A stretch of 64,000 bases of DNA from Reticulascus tulasneorum (Eukaryota; Ascomycota; Sordariomycetes; Glomerellales; Reticulascaceae), in the NCBI GenBank assembly GCA_001557505.1, contig LSAX01000003.1, positions 3,100,001-3,164,000 of the forward strand, in the 5' to 3' direction. A program made the translations under genes and the position numbers. Below are positions 24,355 through 36,394 of this stretch, piece after piece. The notes beneath the pieces are model-generated. The model was not told the origin of the DNA, did no database searches, and saw nothing but the letters and a program-made list of their open reading frames with translations. Within the stretch, counting starts at the first letter, position 1, and each line of letters opens with the position of its first letter.

Positions 24355-26770
24355 ACTGGTATCCCGGCAAGATATGCAGCTCGTCTTGTGTCTGGGGACG
24401 AGGGGCGGGGGTTGGAGGGCAAGCGGGTCGAGGAAGGTTCGAAGTTGCAGGACGGTCCATAAACCACGAGGACGGAGACATGGCTCGTATGTATACTATG
24501 TAAGAAAGCTGGGAGATCGATAAGATGCGGTAAACTCTATGTAACGTCTAACCGGGTATGGGCTGAGGCAAGCGGCACCTTCATCCGGAGCTTTCTAAAC
24601 TATTGAGAGAGTCGACATGGCTCTTCAGGTGGGGGTTTTGTCTTGCGGCCAGGGGGGCCGCCGAGCTAATGCAAGTTTTGGGTGGTCTAGGCCAAGTGGA
24701 AGGACTTGGCTGGCATACAGCGCGGATATGGATCGGATCCTGTCGTGGTGTACTGTAGCTCTTGTCCGTACGGTGGCCGCTATTGTGGGTAGGGCGCGAG
24801 TTGCTGAAAAGTTCGCGCGTTGCTCCGGACCGACTAAATTTAAGCTCCCAGAGCAAAAAACCATGATGGCTTGTTTGCACGCTCTGCCAACCTCGGCCCC
24901 TGCAAAAGCGAGAGACCGTGATATGTGGAGCAGCAGAGAGGGGAGGCGGCGCTGAAGAGGTGTGGTAACACCAGCATGCCCTAAGACATGCAGCGAAGGG
25001 ACAGTTTACAAACCAGATCCGGTAATGAGTTCTCAAGGTCCAAAGAGGTACAGAGTCGGGGCGATGGTTTAGTTTGTCTACAGCGTGAGTTGCCGCCACG
25101 GTGTGCCGCGATAACTGAGGGGGGATTTGTACCTGTTAATTTGGTGGTTCGAACTGCCCTTTCAACATTTCATATCAATAGCCTCATCATGGCGGGCAAG
25201 CAGTAAATAGCGCCTAGTTTAGCGAGCAACCGGGTGGAGCGAGCCACGAGAGCCAGAGCTTTAATAGTCCTGGATACTACTAAGGTAGTGTTGAAGCCGC
25301 GCATGCCATGCACCTGCGACATCCCGGCATGGCCCGATCACGGCTGACCTGTTAATAGGTCGCCTCTCTCTCTCTTTCCCATCAGATTAGATCAGGAACA
25401 GTCGTCCGATCTTGGATGGGCCATTAGTGCCAAGGAACGGGTTATTGAAACAAGTTGTGGGCCAGACTTCAATTCCCCAAACTGCCAAGTTGCCCAGACA
25501 TCTCAACTTAATAGCGGACAATTTTCAGCTCTTTCAGACTGATAGTCTAGGACGATTCGGGAACCGCTGGTTTCGCACGTATTGAAGAATTTGCGCAGGG
25601 ATCTTGAGTGGGTAGCTCCCAACGCGGCAGGCATCCGTGCGACTTAAGTTAGTGCTACGACCAAGGTAGGGTTTCGCTTGCCAGAATCCCGAGGTTCATA
25701 TCGCCATGTTGAGCAATACGAAGAGAGCAGAAGAGAGGCATCATGCAAATGTAATCACGAAGCAAGCGGCAGGGGCTTTCGTTTTGTATGTGTAAGGTCG
25801 CTAAAAGCTTCTGAGCTATCCACAAGTCTAATTTGTTTTACTCCGTATGCCTAGGTATCTATCTAGGTATGTTCAGATAAGCAGGTCGTCCGGCGGAAAG
25901 GGCTGCTTTTTTTGTTCAATTTTATAATCAAGGGTGCCTTGCCAACACGTACCCGGTAGACAGGAATATGTCGCATATGTAGCTGGCTTCGCCAAGTCTC
26001 CTCGAAGACTTTACTTCAACTACAAACTACAATCCCCCAGTGTATTGGTAGCATCGCCGCGGGCCAATGGCCCTCCTATTCTGCCGCCGTGGCATCGGTT
26101 ACCCAACCCAATGATGGTGGACACATTTGTTCGAACCCCGGGTTATGGGTTTCTGCAAGCGGCACCCCGTGCCGTATGCATTGCGTTCATTCAGCTCGGC
26201 TGCTCCTAAAAGAATTGTTCCACCGCGACATTATTACTCGCTACGTACGATTTCAGTAGTTTTCTAGGGGTGGACCCAAGAGCCGAGAGCAAGAGCCAAT
26301 AATGGCTGCCGGCAATGCCTAGTTAGACTCATCAGTTATCTGACGCGTTTTTGCTTTTGGGCAATGCGTGGGACATGCATGCTCAGAAGAGGTGAGGCTG
26401 AAAGCGCTGGTGGGACTAGCGCAAGTGGAATAATTGGTTAGTGGGTTTGTAGCCCCTTCAGGAAGCGTGCTACCTACGTAATATTTGCTGGACTTCCCAT
26501 GTGTCCCTGACTACTAGGTCCATTATCAATCCGCCCAATCGACACTCGTATCCGAAGCCGGCCTCCTTTCCAATAACGCATTTTGTCGGTCCTGGCGTCA
26601 GCTTTGCAATGAACTTCCACTTACCTTCGAGGTGACGGGAAGCTCATATTTGACCTGTCTCTTCGATCTTCGAAAGTCTCTTCTATTCTTGACCCTTTTC
26701 GGTCCAACCTGCTCGACGCTCTGCGACCCGGGGTCCTCGCCTCTACGCGCGTACGTCTTCCCTCCATTCC
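24355..26770. other. divergent intergenic region between two cation transporters
   Basis: 2.4 kb with no supported gene; open frames near 24.6-25.1 kb lie on both strands and look like chance. A CT run occurs at 25368-25376 and a short GGTA-type copy at 25852-25870 (CCTAGGTATCTATCTAGGTA). Both promoters should be within it. Confidence 0.55.
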
Positions 26771-27963
26771 ATGATGGGCACCGTCGACAGTCTTCTTTTC
26801 AATGTGGCCGCCTTTGCTTCCGGGCTTTTCCTCCTGGAATATGGAGCAGACAAGTTCATAGATCACACCGCCGTCGTCGCAAAGCGATTGAGGGTCTCCC
26901 CGACTTTGATAGGCTTATTGACTTGTGGCGCCGAGTGGGAAGAGGTACTGCAGCCCAGAGGTTTACTACACGCACCGCAACTGAGCTGACGGTTTCTTCT
27001 CTAATCTAGCTGGTTGTCATAATCACCTGCTTGAGCCAGGATCAATCCGCCTTGGCTCTGGGGAATTTGATGGGCTCGGCTATTGCGAACATCCTTGCCT
27101 CCTTCGCCCTCGGCCTGCTGATTTCGCGACCGCTCACCTTCGACCGGAGTTCCAAGATCTACACCGCCCTGCTTATGGTGCTGACTTCGGTCTTTCTCCT
27201 GCTTCTTTGCCTCCTCAACGGCTTCTTACAATGGCTGGGCGGGATTATGCTCATCGGTGCCTTCTCCGTCTACGTTGCATCTGTCGCTACATTGATCTAT
27301 CGAGGAACCATGACTGCACCAGAGAGTGATTCGGACGACAGTGATGGGGATAGCAGCGACGACACCAGTGATTCGGATGGCGAGAACGAGAAGTATAGAC
27401 GTCGCGCAAGCTCAATTGCGAACGGGAGTGGCCTAGTTGCAAGATCCGGACCCAAGGCCCCGAAGAAGCGACCGTATCGCCCACGGAAGCAGCCCAGGTC
27501 GCTGCGATATCATGTCTTGCAGCTTCTGCTGGGGATGGTTGCTCTTCTTTTGTCTAGTTATGTTATCGCACACAGTGCCGCGACAATTGGCAGCGAAATC
27601 TCCCTGTCTAGTACTGTGGTGGGAACTACGGTCCTCTCGTTCGCAACGACATTGCCCGAAAAGTTCGTGGCAGTCGTTGGCGGCCTGAAGAGGCAACCGG
27701 GGATCATGATCGCCAACACAGTCGGCTCTAACATCTTCCTCATGACTTTATGCGGGGGGGTTTTGTTTCTTGGCGGCGATCTCAAACAGATCCAGGAAGG
27801 GTTTACGGCGTTTGAGGCATTGGTCGTGTGGGGTTCTGCAGCACTCATAAGTACTATTGTAGTGACAGGTGCTAATAGGTGGGTTGGTTTTGGATCGATA
27901 TGCTTGTACATCGCGTTTGTAGTGACTGAGCTTTCCACCGGTCGGAAGTTGGATGACGGCTGA
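26771..27963 (+). CDS. CaCA-family cation exchanger (Na+/Ca2+ exchanger-like)
   Basis: Two exons, 26771-26944 and 27010-27963, split by a 65 bp phase-0 intron (GTACTG...CTAG), give 375 aa. The first alpha repeat is TLIGLLTCGAEWEELVV followed by ALGNLMGSAIANILASF. The second is STVVGTTVLSFATTLPEKFV followed by NTVGSNIFLMTL. These two inverted repeats form the ion-binding core in this superfamily. The central cytosolic loop is highly acidic (SDSDDSDGDSSDDTSDSDGENE) and then basic, a possible Ca2+-sensing or regulatory segment. There are about 10 membrane segments and no signal peptide. Family members exchange Ca2+ for Na+ or H+; the ion and membrane are unknown. ATG 26771 is followed at once by a second ATG; either may be used. 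Confidence 0.88.
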
Positions 27964-28807
27964 TTAGTACGGCAATGTAGATGGGCATGTTTTGGATTGA
28001 TATTGGGTAGACTCGGGCATGGCTAGCAATAGCCTACACATAAAACTAGACAACTTGAAGCTATGGCTGTATAGATTCCTCCTCATGTGTTCTGTTCAGG
28101 CTAGCAACTACCTACTCTGTGCCTAGATGAACCCGGGTGTATAGTTTGCAGGCACTAACTAGGTACCTTACGTTAGATAGTCCTAAGAAACGCCTAGAGC
28201 CAGTGCACCCATCTGGGTCTTAACCTCGAAGCCATGATCGATACTGCTACCCATATTTGAAATTGCAGTCGGGCACTTTGCGTAAGAAGAAGAGCCCCAA
28301 GAATTTACCAGACACTGTATCTTGAGGTTCCTTATCTAAGGTAAGGCAGGTGTGTAGGTAATTAAGCACCAAGCCGCAGGGTGGGTCCGGTCGGTCGGCG
28401 CCACGCCATGCCACGCCAGCAGGCTTTGAGATTACCTAAGGACAGATAACTTACGTACGTTACAAGGCATCCACCAAGCTGCAAAAGACTGGTGACGCAA
28501 GAACCTAAACCTTGTACTCCAGTCGCCCCGGAGAGGCAGAAGGGAGTGGAAATCTCCTGTCGTGTGTCAACGACGGACAGGATGAAGACGGTTTTCGTGG
28601 AAGACGCCAGCTAGGTTTTTACAGTGGGAGTCTTCGTTGCAGCTATCGACGTCAGTCTACGAACCTACCTCGGCACTTGGCAAGTCCAAACTGCTCAGGA
28701 AGTCGCGAATATCCATCTCCGCCATCTACCGCATCGACAAGCCATACCTCATGCCGCCTTCCCGCTGTACTTGAATATAAACAGAAGCTGCCGTTAGGGG
28801 TTTCGAG
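27964..28807. other. intergenic region upstream of the DDHD gene
   Basis: Contains GGTA-motif copies at 28160-28176 and 28331-28361 and a repeated GCCACGCCATGCCACGCC segment near 28400. An open frame starting at 28512 overlaps the DDHD start in another frame and is probably spurious or an upstream ORF. Confidence 0.5.
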
Positions 28808-31800
28808 ATGTCGGCCGGACAGACCCACACTTACGGTCCCAAATGCCGTCTTGCACCAGTGTCCCATCCACTCGCAGCCAGCTCAGGCGATGGTATCCCT
28901 CCTATCACCGCCCAATATTTTTACTCATCCATCGTACCGATCGACGACCCATTAGCTCCCGGCGCAATTGCAGGTGCTTCCGATGCGCGGTCGACAAGAG
29001 GCCAGCTCCGACCCTTCTCGCTTGGCGACAACAATGCTCTCGAGAAGGCTTGGCTGGGCTTCCCATCCGACGAGGATGCCCAAGCCCACCAAGATGCGTC
29101 ACGAAATCGAACCATTCAGCCTTCTACCACAAGAGCAACTGCAGAGAAATTGTCTCGCCTAGTACGGTATCTGGCTGCAAAACACAAAGCTAAGCATGGC
29201 GCTGATGTTCAGACGCTGAACTCACCTGAGATTGGTCCTGACGACATGTCTGGGACCCCAGTCCCAGTGTGCTGCCCGGAGCTCTTCTTTGACGTTTCCA
29301 CGGAGCTACAAAACACGTTTTGCGCACTTGCCAGGAAGCGCCAGTATTCTTTGGGCCAAGAGAATGTGGTGCAAGCGGTTATGATGGAAATGAAGCGGCT
29401 TCGGCCTGAATCAAAGGCATCCTCCAGCGCGGCAACAGGTCCTTCTGATCTTGGTTCACTGTCCCGCCCACGAGCAGACTCTGGTCGTGCCTTGATTCAA
29501 GGGTCAGCTAAGGAGTCCCTGTCAGTCTCGGATTCAGAGGAACTCAGTTTGCAGTCGAGACTAAAGAATGTGCACCGAGAGACCGAGGGCGACAAGAGAG
29601 CTCGTCTGCGGTCCACATCCCAAGTAACAAACCGTTCCTCTCGTCCTGGAACTCCCACAAGCGTTACCCCGACTCCATCACGCCCATTTGCCTTGGATGA
29701 TGGCATTTCCGGGAAGCCTTTTGTCCGAGTCGGGGCTCCGGAAATGACCCCGGAAGCGGCGGCGTCGACGTCCTTGCCGCAAGTTGATGGGTTCAGGATG
29801 AAAGCCGAACCAGTTAGCCGCTTGCGAGCCGTCGATACAAGTAGCGATGCTATCGGTCTTTTGGAAGAAACTGGGGCAGACGACACAACGAATAATGAGA
29901 AGTACAGGAGGGACGGCGTGGATGTGGCTGTTGGCATATCTCGATTGCATATGGTCTCTCTTCCAGCGCTGCAGATGAAACCAATCTACTGGTCTCCGGT
30001 AAACGATATCGCAGTGGTTCTACGAGCTACGTGGTTCTATAGGTACGTGTCTGGCCGCCTTCATTGAAAATCCATAGGCTGACAGGAGCATTCACTCAAG
30101 GGACACCATGATTCCCATTCCTCCAGCAGTTGCAAATCAGCTAGAAGCAGGCTACAGGGAGCTTCGGCCTTACACTGAAACATGGAATGATGAGCTCCGG
30201 TGTGCCATTGACGTTGGCCCTCTTGGCGAAGAAAAAGTTTCTCACCGTTTATGGCCGGAAGATCCGGGACCGGCCCATCAGGATAAGGAGGGCACTGCAG
30301 ACCCTCACATATCTGCCGACCCATTCTGTGCAGCACGCTGCTTCCGCGGTGAAGCTTCGGCTGAAGGTTCGATAGATGCAGGTTCTGGCTCATCGTCTAG
30401 CCTGCAGCATAGAAGCTTTAGCAGCTACCACGTCATATACCAAAACAAGTCGAGCGCATTTCTGCTGAAGCCGAGTCTTAAGCCATCTGCGTATTACGGG
30501 AGACGGCCGGTTGCGAAGATTATGAAGGGGATTACCATTGGTATTCCTGTTGTCCGCGGATTCGACAGGACGGCCTGGGAACGAGTACATAACAAGAAAA
30601 CAGCCCCAGAAAAGGAGCAACAAGCAGCGTCTGCTGCTAGTAACTCTTATGAGAGTACTGGCCAGGGGGTCTGCACGGCCTGCAAAGCAGAGAAAGAGCG
30701 TGGCCAAGTAACGGACTTGGTTTTGGTGGCTCATGGTATTGGCCAAAAGTTTGCGGAAAGAGTCGAGAGCTTCCATTTTACCCACGCAATCAACGCATTT
30801 CGAAGGGAAGTCAACTTGGAACTTGGCAACCCAGCTGTCAAGGGTGTTCTTCGAGACAGTCAGAATGGCATCATGGTGCTCCCTGTGAACTGGCGTCACA
30901 CGCTCTCTTTAGAGGATGGGGGGCCAATGAAAGAGGAGGACAAGGCAACGTACACGCCCGAGGGCTTTAGCTTGAAGGACATCGAACCAAGCAGTATCCC
31001 GGCAGTTCGAAGTATGATATCGGACGTCATGTTTGATATTCCGTTTTACATGTCCCATCATAAGAGCAAGATGATTGAGGGTCTCACATCAGAAGCAAAC
31101 CGAGTGTACCGTCTCTGGTGTCGAAACAATCCAGGATTCGCCGAGAATGGCCGTGTGCATATGATTGGCCATTCCTTAGGCAGTGCCATGGCCATCGAAA
31201 TTCTCTCAAAACAACCAACGAAACTTCCACCTCTGGACCTCACGGAGGAGCAGCCTCAGGCCAAATACTTCGAGTTTGACACCAAGAATCTATTCCTCGT
31301 GGGAAGCCCTGCTGCCTTCTTCCTCTTGCTTGAGAGGGGCATGCTGATCCCTCGGAGGGGTCGAATGAAACCGGGTGCCGACCCAGCTGATGTCGTTGCA
31401 CGGGACGTCACTGGAGAGGCTGGCACATTTGGCTGTGTAGCCGTAGACAACATCTACAATGTATTGGCCAAGGAAGACCCCATCGCATACCTCCTGAACG
31501 GAACCATTGACCCTGTTTATTCCGCCAGTTTGAAGGTTGCGTATGTGCCCAGTACTGCGGTTTCTATTTTCAAGTTCGTGGGCGACGCGATGAGAAGCCT
31601 GGTTCCTGGCGCGCCACCCCCAACCCAAGAAGATCAGAAGACACCGAAGCCCCCAACAGTCCGTCTTCCCTCGCAGCTGGAGTTGGAGGTCCATGACTTC
31701 TCCCGGGAGGAGATTGTGGAGAGGAAGGCATACCTCTTGAATGATAACGGCCAGCTTGACTATTACCTGCGCTCCGGTGGCGGGCCGCTCGAGATCCAGT

Positions 31801-31955
31801 ATCTCAACATGCTGAGCGCCCATACCAGTTACTGGACAAGCCAGGACTTCATTCGTATGCTTTGCATGGAGATTGGGAGAAAGCCCGGGCGCGCACATAC
31901 TCTCCCTGCCATGAGAGCCCAGAAAGCTGCCAAGCGAATGACACCGACGAGATGA
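28808..31955 (+). CDS. DDHD-domain phospholipase (PA-PLA1 family)
   Basis: Two exons, 28808-30042 and 30101-31955, joined across a 58 bp phase-2 intron, give 1029 aa. The first 370 residues are mostly disordered, apart from a short N-terminal motif region with IYW-type sequence near the junction (KPIYWSPVNDIAVVLRATWF). The catalytic region has MIGHSLGSAMA, with the nucleophile Ser770 in G-H-S-L-G. It ends with the DDHD domain, including DYYLRSGGGPLEIQYLNML and AHTSYWTSQDF, where conserved Asp and His residues are kept. Family members hydrolyse phosphatidic acid or other phospholipids and work in membrane trafficking and mitochondrial lipid balance. The sequence RCFRGEASAEG before the catalytic part is typical of fungal members. 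It converges with XPD, 260 bases apart. Confidence 0.88.
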
Positions 31956-32215
31956 GGCTCGACGGTGACGGGGCATAACGTGCTTCGCCCAGCAACCACT
32001 TGTTTTGCTTAGGCCCGTCGCAAACTTCCAAGACTAGCTACGCACTTGTTGACGCGAGAGATTGTTTTGTAGCCCGAGAGTTGAAGAGGATAGATTTCCC
32101 ATAACAGAGTAGAGTAATAGTTGATACCCACTTCACGGCAGCACGGCTTTTAGGCCTGGCGTTCTCTTTCTTGCTCATGCCATCGGTTTTGGCGTAGTAT
32201 TTACTAAGGGGGAGG

Positions 32216-35038
32216 CTAAAACCCATCTATCTCCATCATATCGTTTTCAAGCTCCTCGTCATCCATACCATAGTCTTCATCCCGACCGGCTGTCAGCGTC
32301 TGCGCTTCATTGTTATCCGTGTTCTCAAGTTCTCGGATCCTTTCCAAATCCATCTTTTCTTTGTGCTTCATCAGGTCCTCGTAGCTCCACGTGCTTACGC
32401 CGTCCTGATCCCTAGCCAGGAAGGGTTGTGCCATCTGCCTGAGAAACCGCCGGGCACTGCTCACAGCCATGTCGGTGCTCAGATTCGTGTCGGCGTCAAG
32501 CAGGCCCTGATTGATCCACTTGGGCAGCTGAGGTCGCTTTTTCTGAAATCTACGGTCTGCCAACACCATGATCCCATAGTCGTCCTTTCCTCGAAGCACG
32601 CGGCCCAAGCATTGCGCTGCATGACGCATCGCGTCGAATGACAGGAAATCATTTTCCCGAATGCGATATGTCTCCCGCAGAAATTCCAGCCTGGCCTTGA
32701 GAATTCGCGATTCGGTGTACTGGAATGGCACGCCAATGCATAGCACAGTTCTGCCATACTGGTGGTCGAAATCGATCCCTTCCGAGACTTTACCTCTGGC
32801 GACACAAAGAAGAACTGCGCCCCTACCATTGCAACAGGCAGTCCGATATGTTTCGAGCGCCAGGGACGTCTCTTGGGCGTCGGGAGTTTCGACGAGAATG
32901 AGTTTGTATTTCCAGACCTCATCCAGGATGCCCATCCCTTGCCACATGCTAATGATTGACTCCATGTAAAGATAGGAGGGGAAGAAGACAACCATGCCAT
33001 CGGGAGTGATCTTGGCGAACTCCGTGAGGAGATTTCCGTAGTTGCGAACTACACTAGGTTCGTTTCTCACTTGGAAACTGCTTGAGATCGAGGCTTGGTC
33101 GCTTCCTCGAGTAACAATCATAGGTAAGAACGATCGCCTTGCCAATGTCATGCTATACGACTCCTGGACAACGGTTGTGAAGCCCAACATCTTGGGGTAC
33201 ATCTCTAAGGGGGAAATTGTCCCCGACGTGATGATAACGGAGCTGAACCTGTCGAAGACAGGTTGGATTGCAATGGCCGCGTCGAGACAGGTGAAATGAA
33301 GGACAGGGTTAGGAACGTCTGCCGATTCGGATTCGAATGGTTCCAGAATTAGGAGAAATCCTTTCTCATATGTCGCAACCAAGGTTGCAAATGTGGCGAC
33401 TTCTTGCAGTGGCTGGTAGTCCTCAATGTTTGTTAACTCAAGGGTTCTCACCAACGATGTTAGGCGCTCAGCACAAAACCGAAGTGGTTTCTTCTCAATG
33501 AACGTGTACTCTTTCAAATGAGCCAGGAAAGATGGAGGTGTTTCTGAGATTGTGTGCCGCACTTTCATACGAGTCTAAGGCTGTCAGTGAGGGACGGAGC
33601 TTCATACGAGTGCTGCGGGGGATTTTTACCTTGAGGTATTCAATGAAACGCTTCAAGAAGGCAACAAAATGCTCAGCTCTTCTGATGTTTCCCGGAACCG
33701 CCTCCTTGAGCAAATCGGCAGGTAAGGCTTTAAGTAAGTTAGACAGAGTATGGTATGAAATTTGAACCTCACTTGCCTGGATTTGCCATAAAAGCATCCT
33801 CTTGACGGGCTTCGTCGGCGTCCCTGAGGCCTTCAACTAGCTTTTGATACTCGTTCTGCAGCTGTTCTTGGTCTGTTTCGCGCATTTCTGCAATCTTCCT
33901 CTCTAAATTCAAGGCGCCTCTGGTGGCCTTACGAAGCGAATCCTCCGTAATGTCCGTGCTGAGAGACTCAATGCAAACATTGTCAATATTATGTGCCTCG
34001 TCGAAAACCACAATGCAGTCTTTTGAAAGTTCCTTCGACACTCGTTCTGCAATCTTGGGATCCAGAAGATAATGGTAAGAATATATTATGACGTTGCAAA
34101 ATTGCATCTGTGAGATATGAGCGCATTTCTCGAGATGCAATGTGCTTGGCAACCTACCATCCGCCTGGACGTGAAATACGGGCACTGCTTGTGCTGTTCG
34201 CCGTACCGTAAGAGGCCATCAAGGGTCCAAACACCATTCGGAATTAGATTATGCGGCTCGAGAAGGTCAAGATTCTGAGGATATTAGCATAATGTTCGCG
34301 GTACGTGCCCAACCCCGTGCAAGCTCACATCATGATATATGCACACATCAACATTCTCTCCCCTGTCTTTCTTTTCCTTGACGAATCCTGCAGTGAGACT
34401 TCGGCATCTTGAATCGACGATGGCGCCACTCTTTTCTCTCTTTACCGACGGGTGAAGGCACAGATTCTTTCGACTCGTCAGCCCGAGTCCCCGGAACTCT
34501 TCCTCCTTTCCAAGTTGTTCTGTTCGGTACTTCATAAGTGCTTTCAATTCTGCGAGGGCCTTCTCGATCTCGGACATGGTACCTAGTCGGACGTGTTCAG
34601 TTCATAAAGCACGTGCTGAGGGGCAAGGGGCTACGTACGAGAGCAGTAGATCAGCTTCCGATGCTCCGGGTTATGTTGCTGGTAAGCCACAATCAACGAG
34701 AGAAGAGATACCGTTTTGCCGGTGCCTGACGGCATCTCTAAGACACAGTGGCCGCCTGCATCCAGAGTTTCTGAAGAAGTGTAAGCCGAGGACGCATGTC
34801 ATCCAAGGGGCAACTCCTGTCTATACTTTTCAGATCACACATATAACTTATGCGCGTCTGAGTCAGTAAGTCTGTGAAGAAGTCCCGGTTTCAATTACTC
34901 ACGCATATTGTTCTGGATATATCCTGGGGTACGGAAAGAGCACCGGCAGTTCACTAGATATATGACGGATCAGCACCGCTCCTGCGTTTCGAGGCGAGGC
35001 ATAGTTTGCGTTCAGCCATACTCAATAAAGAACCTCAT
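32216..35038 (-). CDS. RAD3: TFIIH DNA helicase XPD/Rad3
   Basis: Nine exons, complement of 32216-33574, 33630-33727, 33777-34107, 34158-34274, 34329-34582, 34639-34770, 34827-34846, 34903-34953 and 35022-35038, give 792 aa. Phases close throughout and the joined N-terminus reads [20 protein letters not shown], as in the family. Walker A is EMPSGTGKT (residues 41-49) and Walker B is [11 protein letters not shown]. The iron-sulfur cysteines lie in LCLHP, SRCRSL, KQCPYF and QFCNV. Later helicase motifs include [29 protein letters not shown] and [17 protein letters not shown] is the 5'-to-3' helicase of TFIIH, acting in nucleotide excision repair and promoter opening. Two of the exons are only 17 and 20 bases long. 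The 33728-33776 intron is GC-AG. Confidence 0.96.
33728..33776 (-). other. GC-AG intron in XPD
   Basis: The exon end CCAG is followed by GCAAGTGAGG and the intron ends CTTAAAG. Only this GC donor keeps the frame from AFMANP into [10 protein letters not shown], the conserved family sequence. The nearby GTGAGG four bases on gives the wrong phase. GC-AG introns are a known minor class of U2 introns. Confidence 0.8.
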
Positions 35039-36355
35039 GATGAGACGAGAAATGACTGTCGAGGCTAATCAAGCTCGTGATGGGTGGCCTATGTCGACAC
35101 TGCTTCTCAAGATGATATCAAATGGATGAAGAGGCGCGGTTCTCAATATTCGACGCAGATTCATTCGAGCAGCAGATGCTAGGAAGTCATGCCTAGCGGC
35201 GTCATGTAATGGGTGCACGCAGGTGCTTGGTGACTGGTGAAAACCAGCTGAGCAGCGGGCTGGTTATTGCTTTGGCTTGCAGGATTCAGCTCGTAGAGTC
35301 TGCAGTACTTATTGTGTAGACTTTTGGCTTGGCCAGTATTGGCTACAGGTATCAATTTTTGATGCTGCTCTCTATGGTTACTGGAGTGTTAATTGGAAAG
35401 GTTCCTTTTTTTTGGGGGGGAGGGGGGGGGGTCGACGTGATGTGATGCGAAGACTTCCTGACGGTCCAGGAACCAGAAGACCGCGTGGTCACGTGACACT
35501 GCCCAGCTCATTTCAATATCACATTTGTCATGATTATACTGTCTGAATTGAAGTATGTATTTATTCACCAGCTAGCAAGTTCTTCTTGGGGCAGCATTCG
35601 CACCTACTCTGGGACAGAGGTGCCTTCGTTGCTATAATCTCCGGGGCTACTTGCTTTCGAAGCATTTCGTGCGTCTTGAACATCCACTACTCCTGCCTGC
35701 CTGGACATGTTCGCGGGTCTCGTCTCGGTAGAACCTCAATCTTGACCATCCAAGGCTGAACCTGAACTCCGGAATTATCAGAAGTTGGTACCAAAGCAAA
35801 ACAAAGCTTTATGTTGCGTTTTCATCAAGATTGTATTTGTGTATCGTTGGTGTCTGTGTTGAGCTGTCATGCCCCTGCGTGTCTGAGCCTGACTTGATAT
35901 TGTCGGTTTTGTCCCCCAATAAAGTCCTTGGGTTTCGCAATCTCTTTCCTAGCTCCTCGACACCAGGCTCGACATCTTCCAGTATAGGACCATTCATCTG
36001 CAAATTCTCTGATGTTTGATAAAGCTTTCGTACCTCCGACTCCCGACTCTTGACTCCTGGAAATAGGCCCTTCGTTCCTTCAAACCTCCCCGTCCCACAC
36101 TTATTCCTATTGTCGTGAGCCTTTTCCTTCTCCGAGCTGTTATATCATGCCAGGTGTCTAGATTCTGATTGCGATGAACCTTCTCTGGGAAGTGCATGCA
36201 AACTCAAAGTTCGGCCGCAGATGGTTCTTCCGGTGAAACTCTCGATTGCCCCCGTACCTTCAGTACGAAGCATTCTCAATCGAGCGAGACCGCAATGGAG
36301 GCATCTGTGGGGGCGTTCTTGGTCAACGACTTTCCTTATTTCGAATTCCAGGATC

Positions 36356-36394
36356 GACACAATAATGAGACACAATAATGAGACACAAGAATGA
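36356..36394. repeat. three-copy 13 bp tandem repeat
   Basis: Two exact copies and one imperfect copy of GACACAATAATGA lie end to end in non-coding DNA. Confidence 0.85.

Noticed and set aside
26120..26150. TTGTTCGAACCCCGGG, resembling a tRNA B-box
   Set aside because: The flanking bases cannot form the T-stem and no A-box or acceptor stem fits upstream.
28512..28955. 147-codon frame overlapping the DDHD gene start
   Set aside because: It runs in another frame into well-supported coding sequence; at most it is an upstream ORF.
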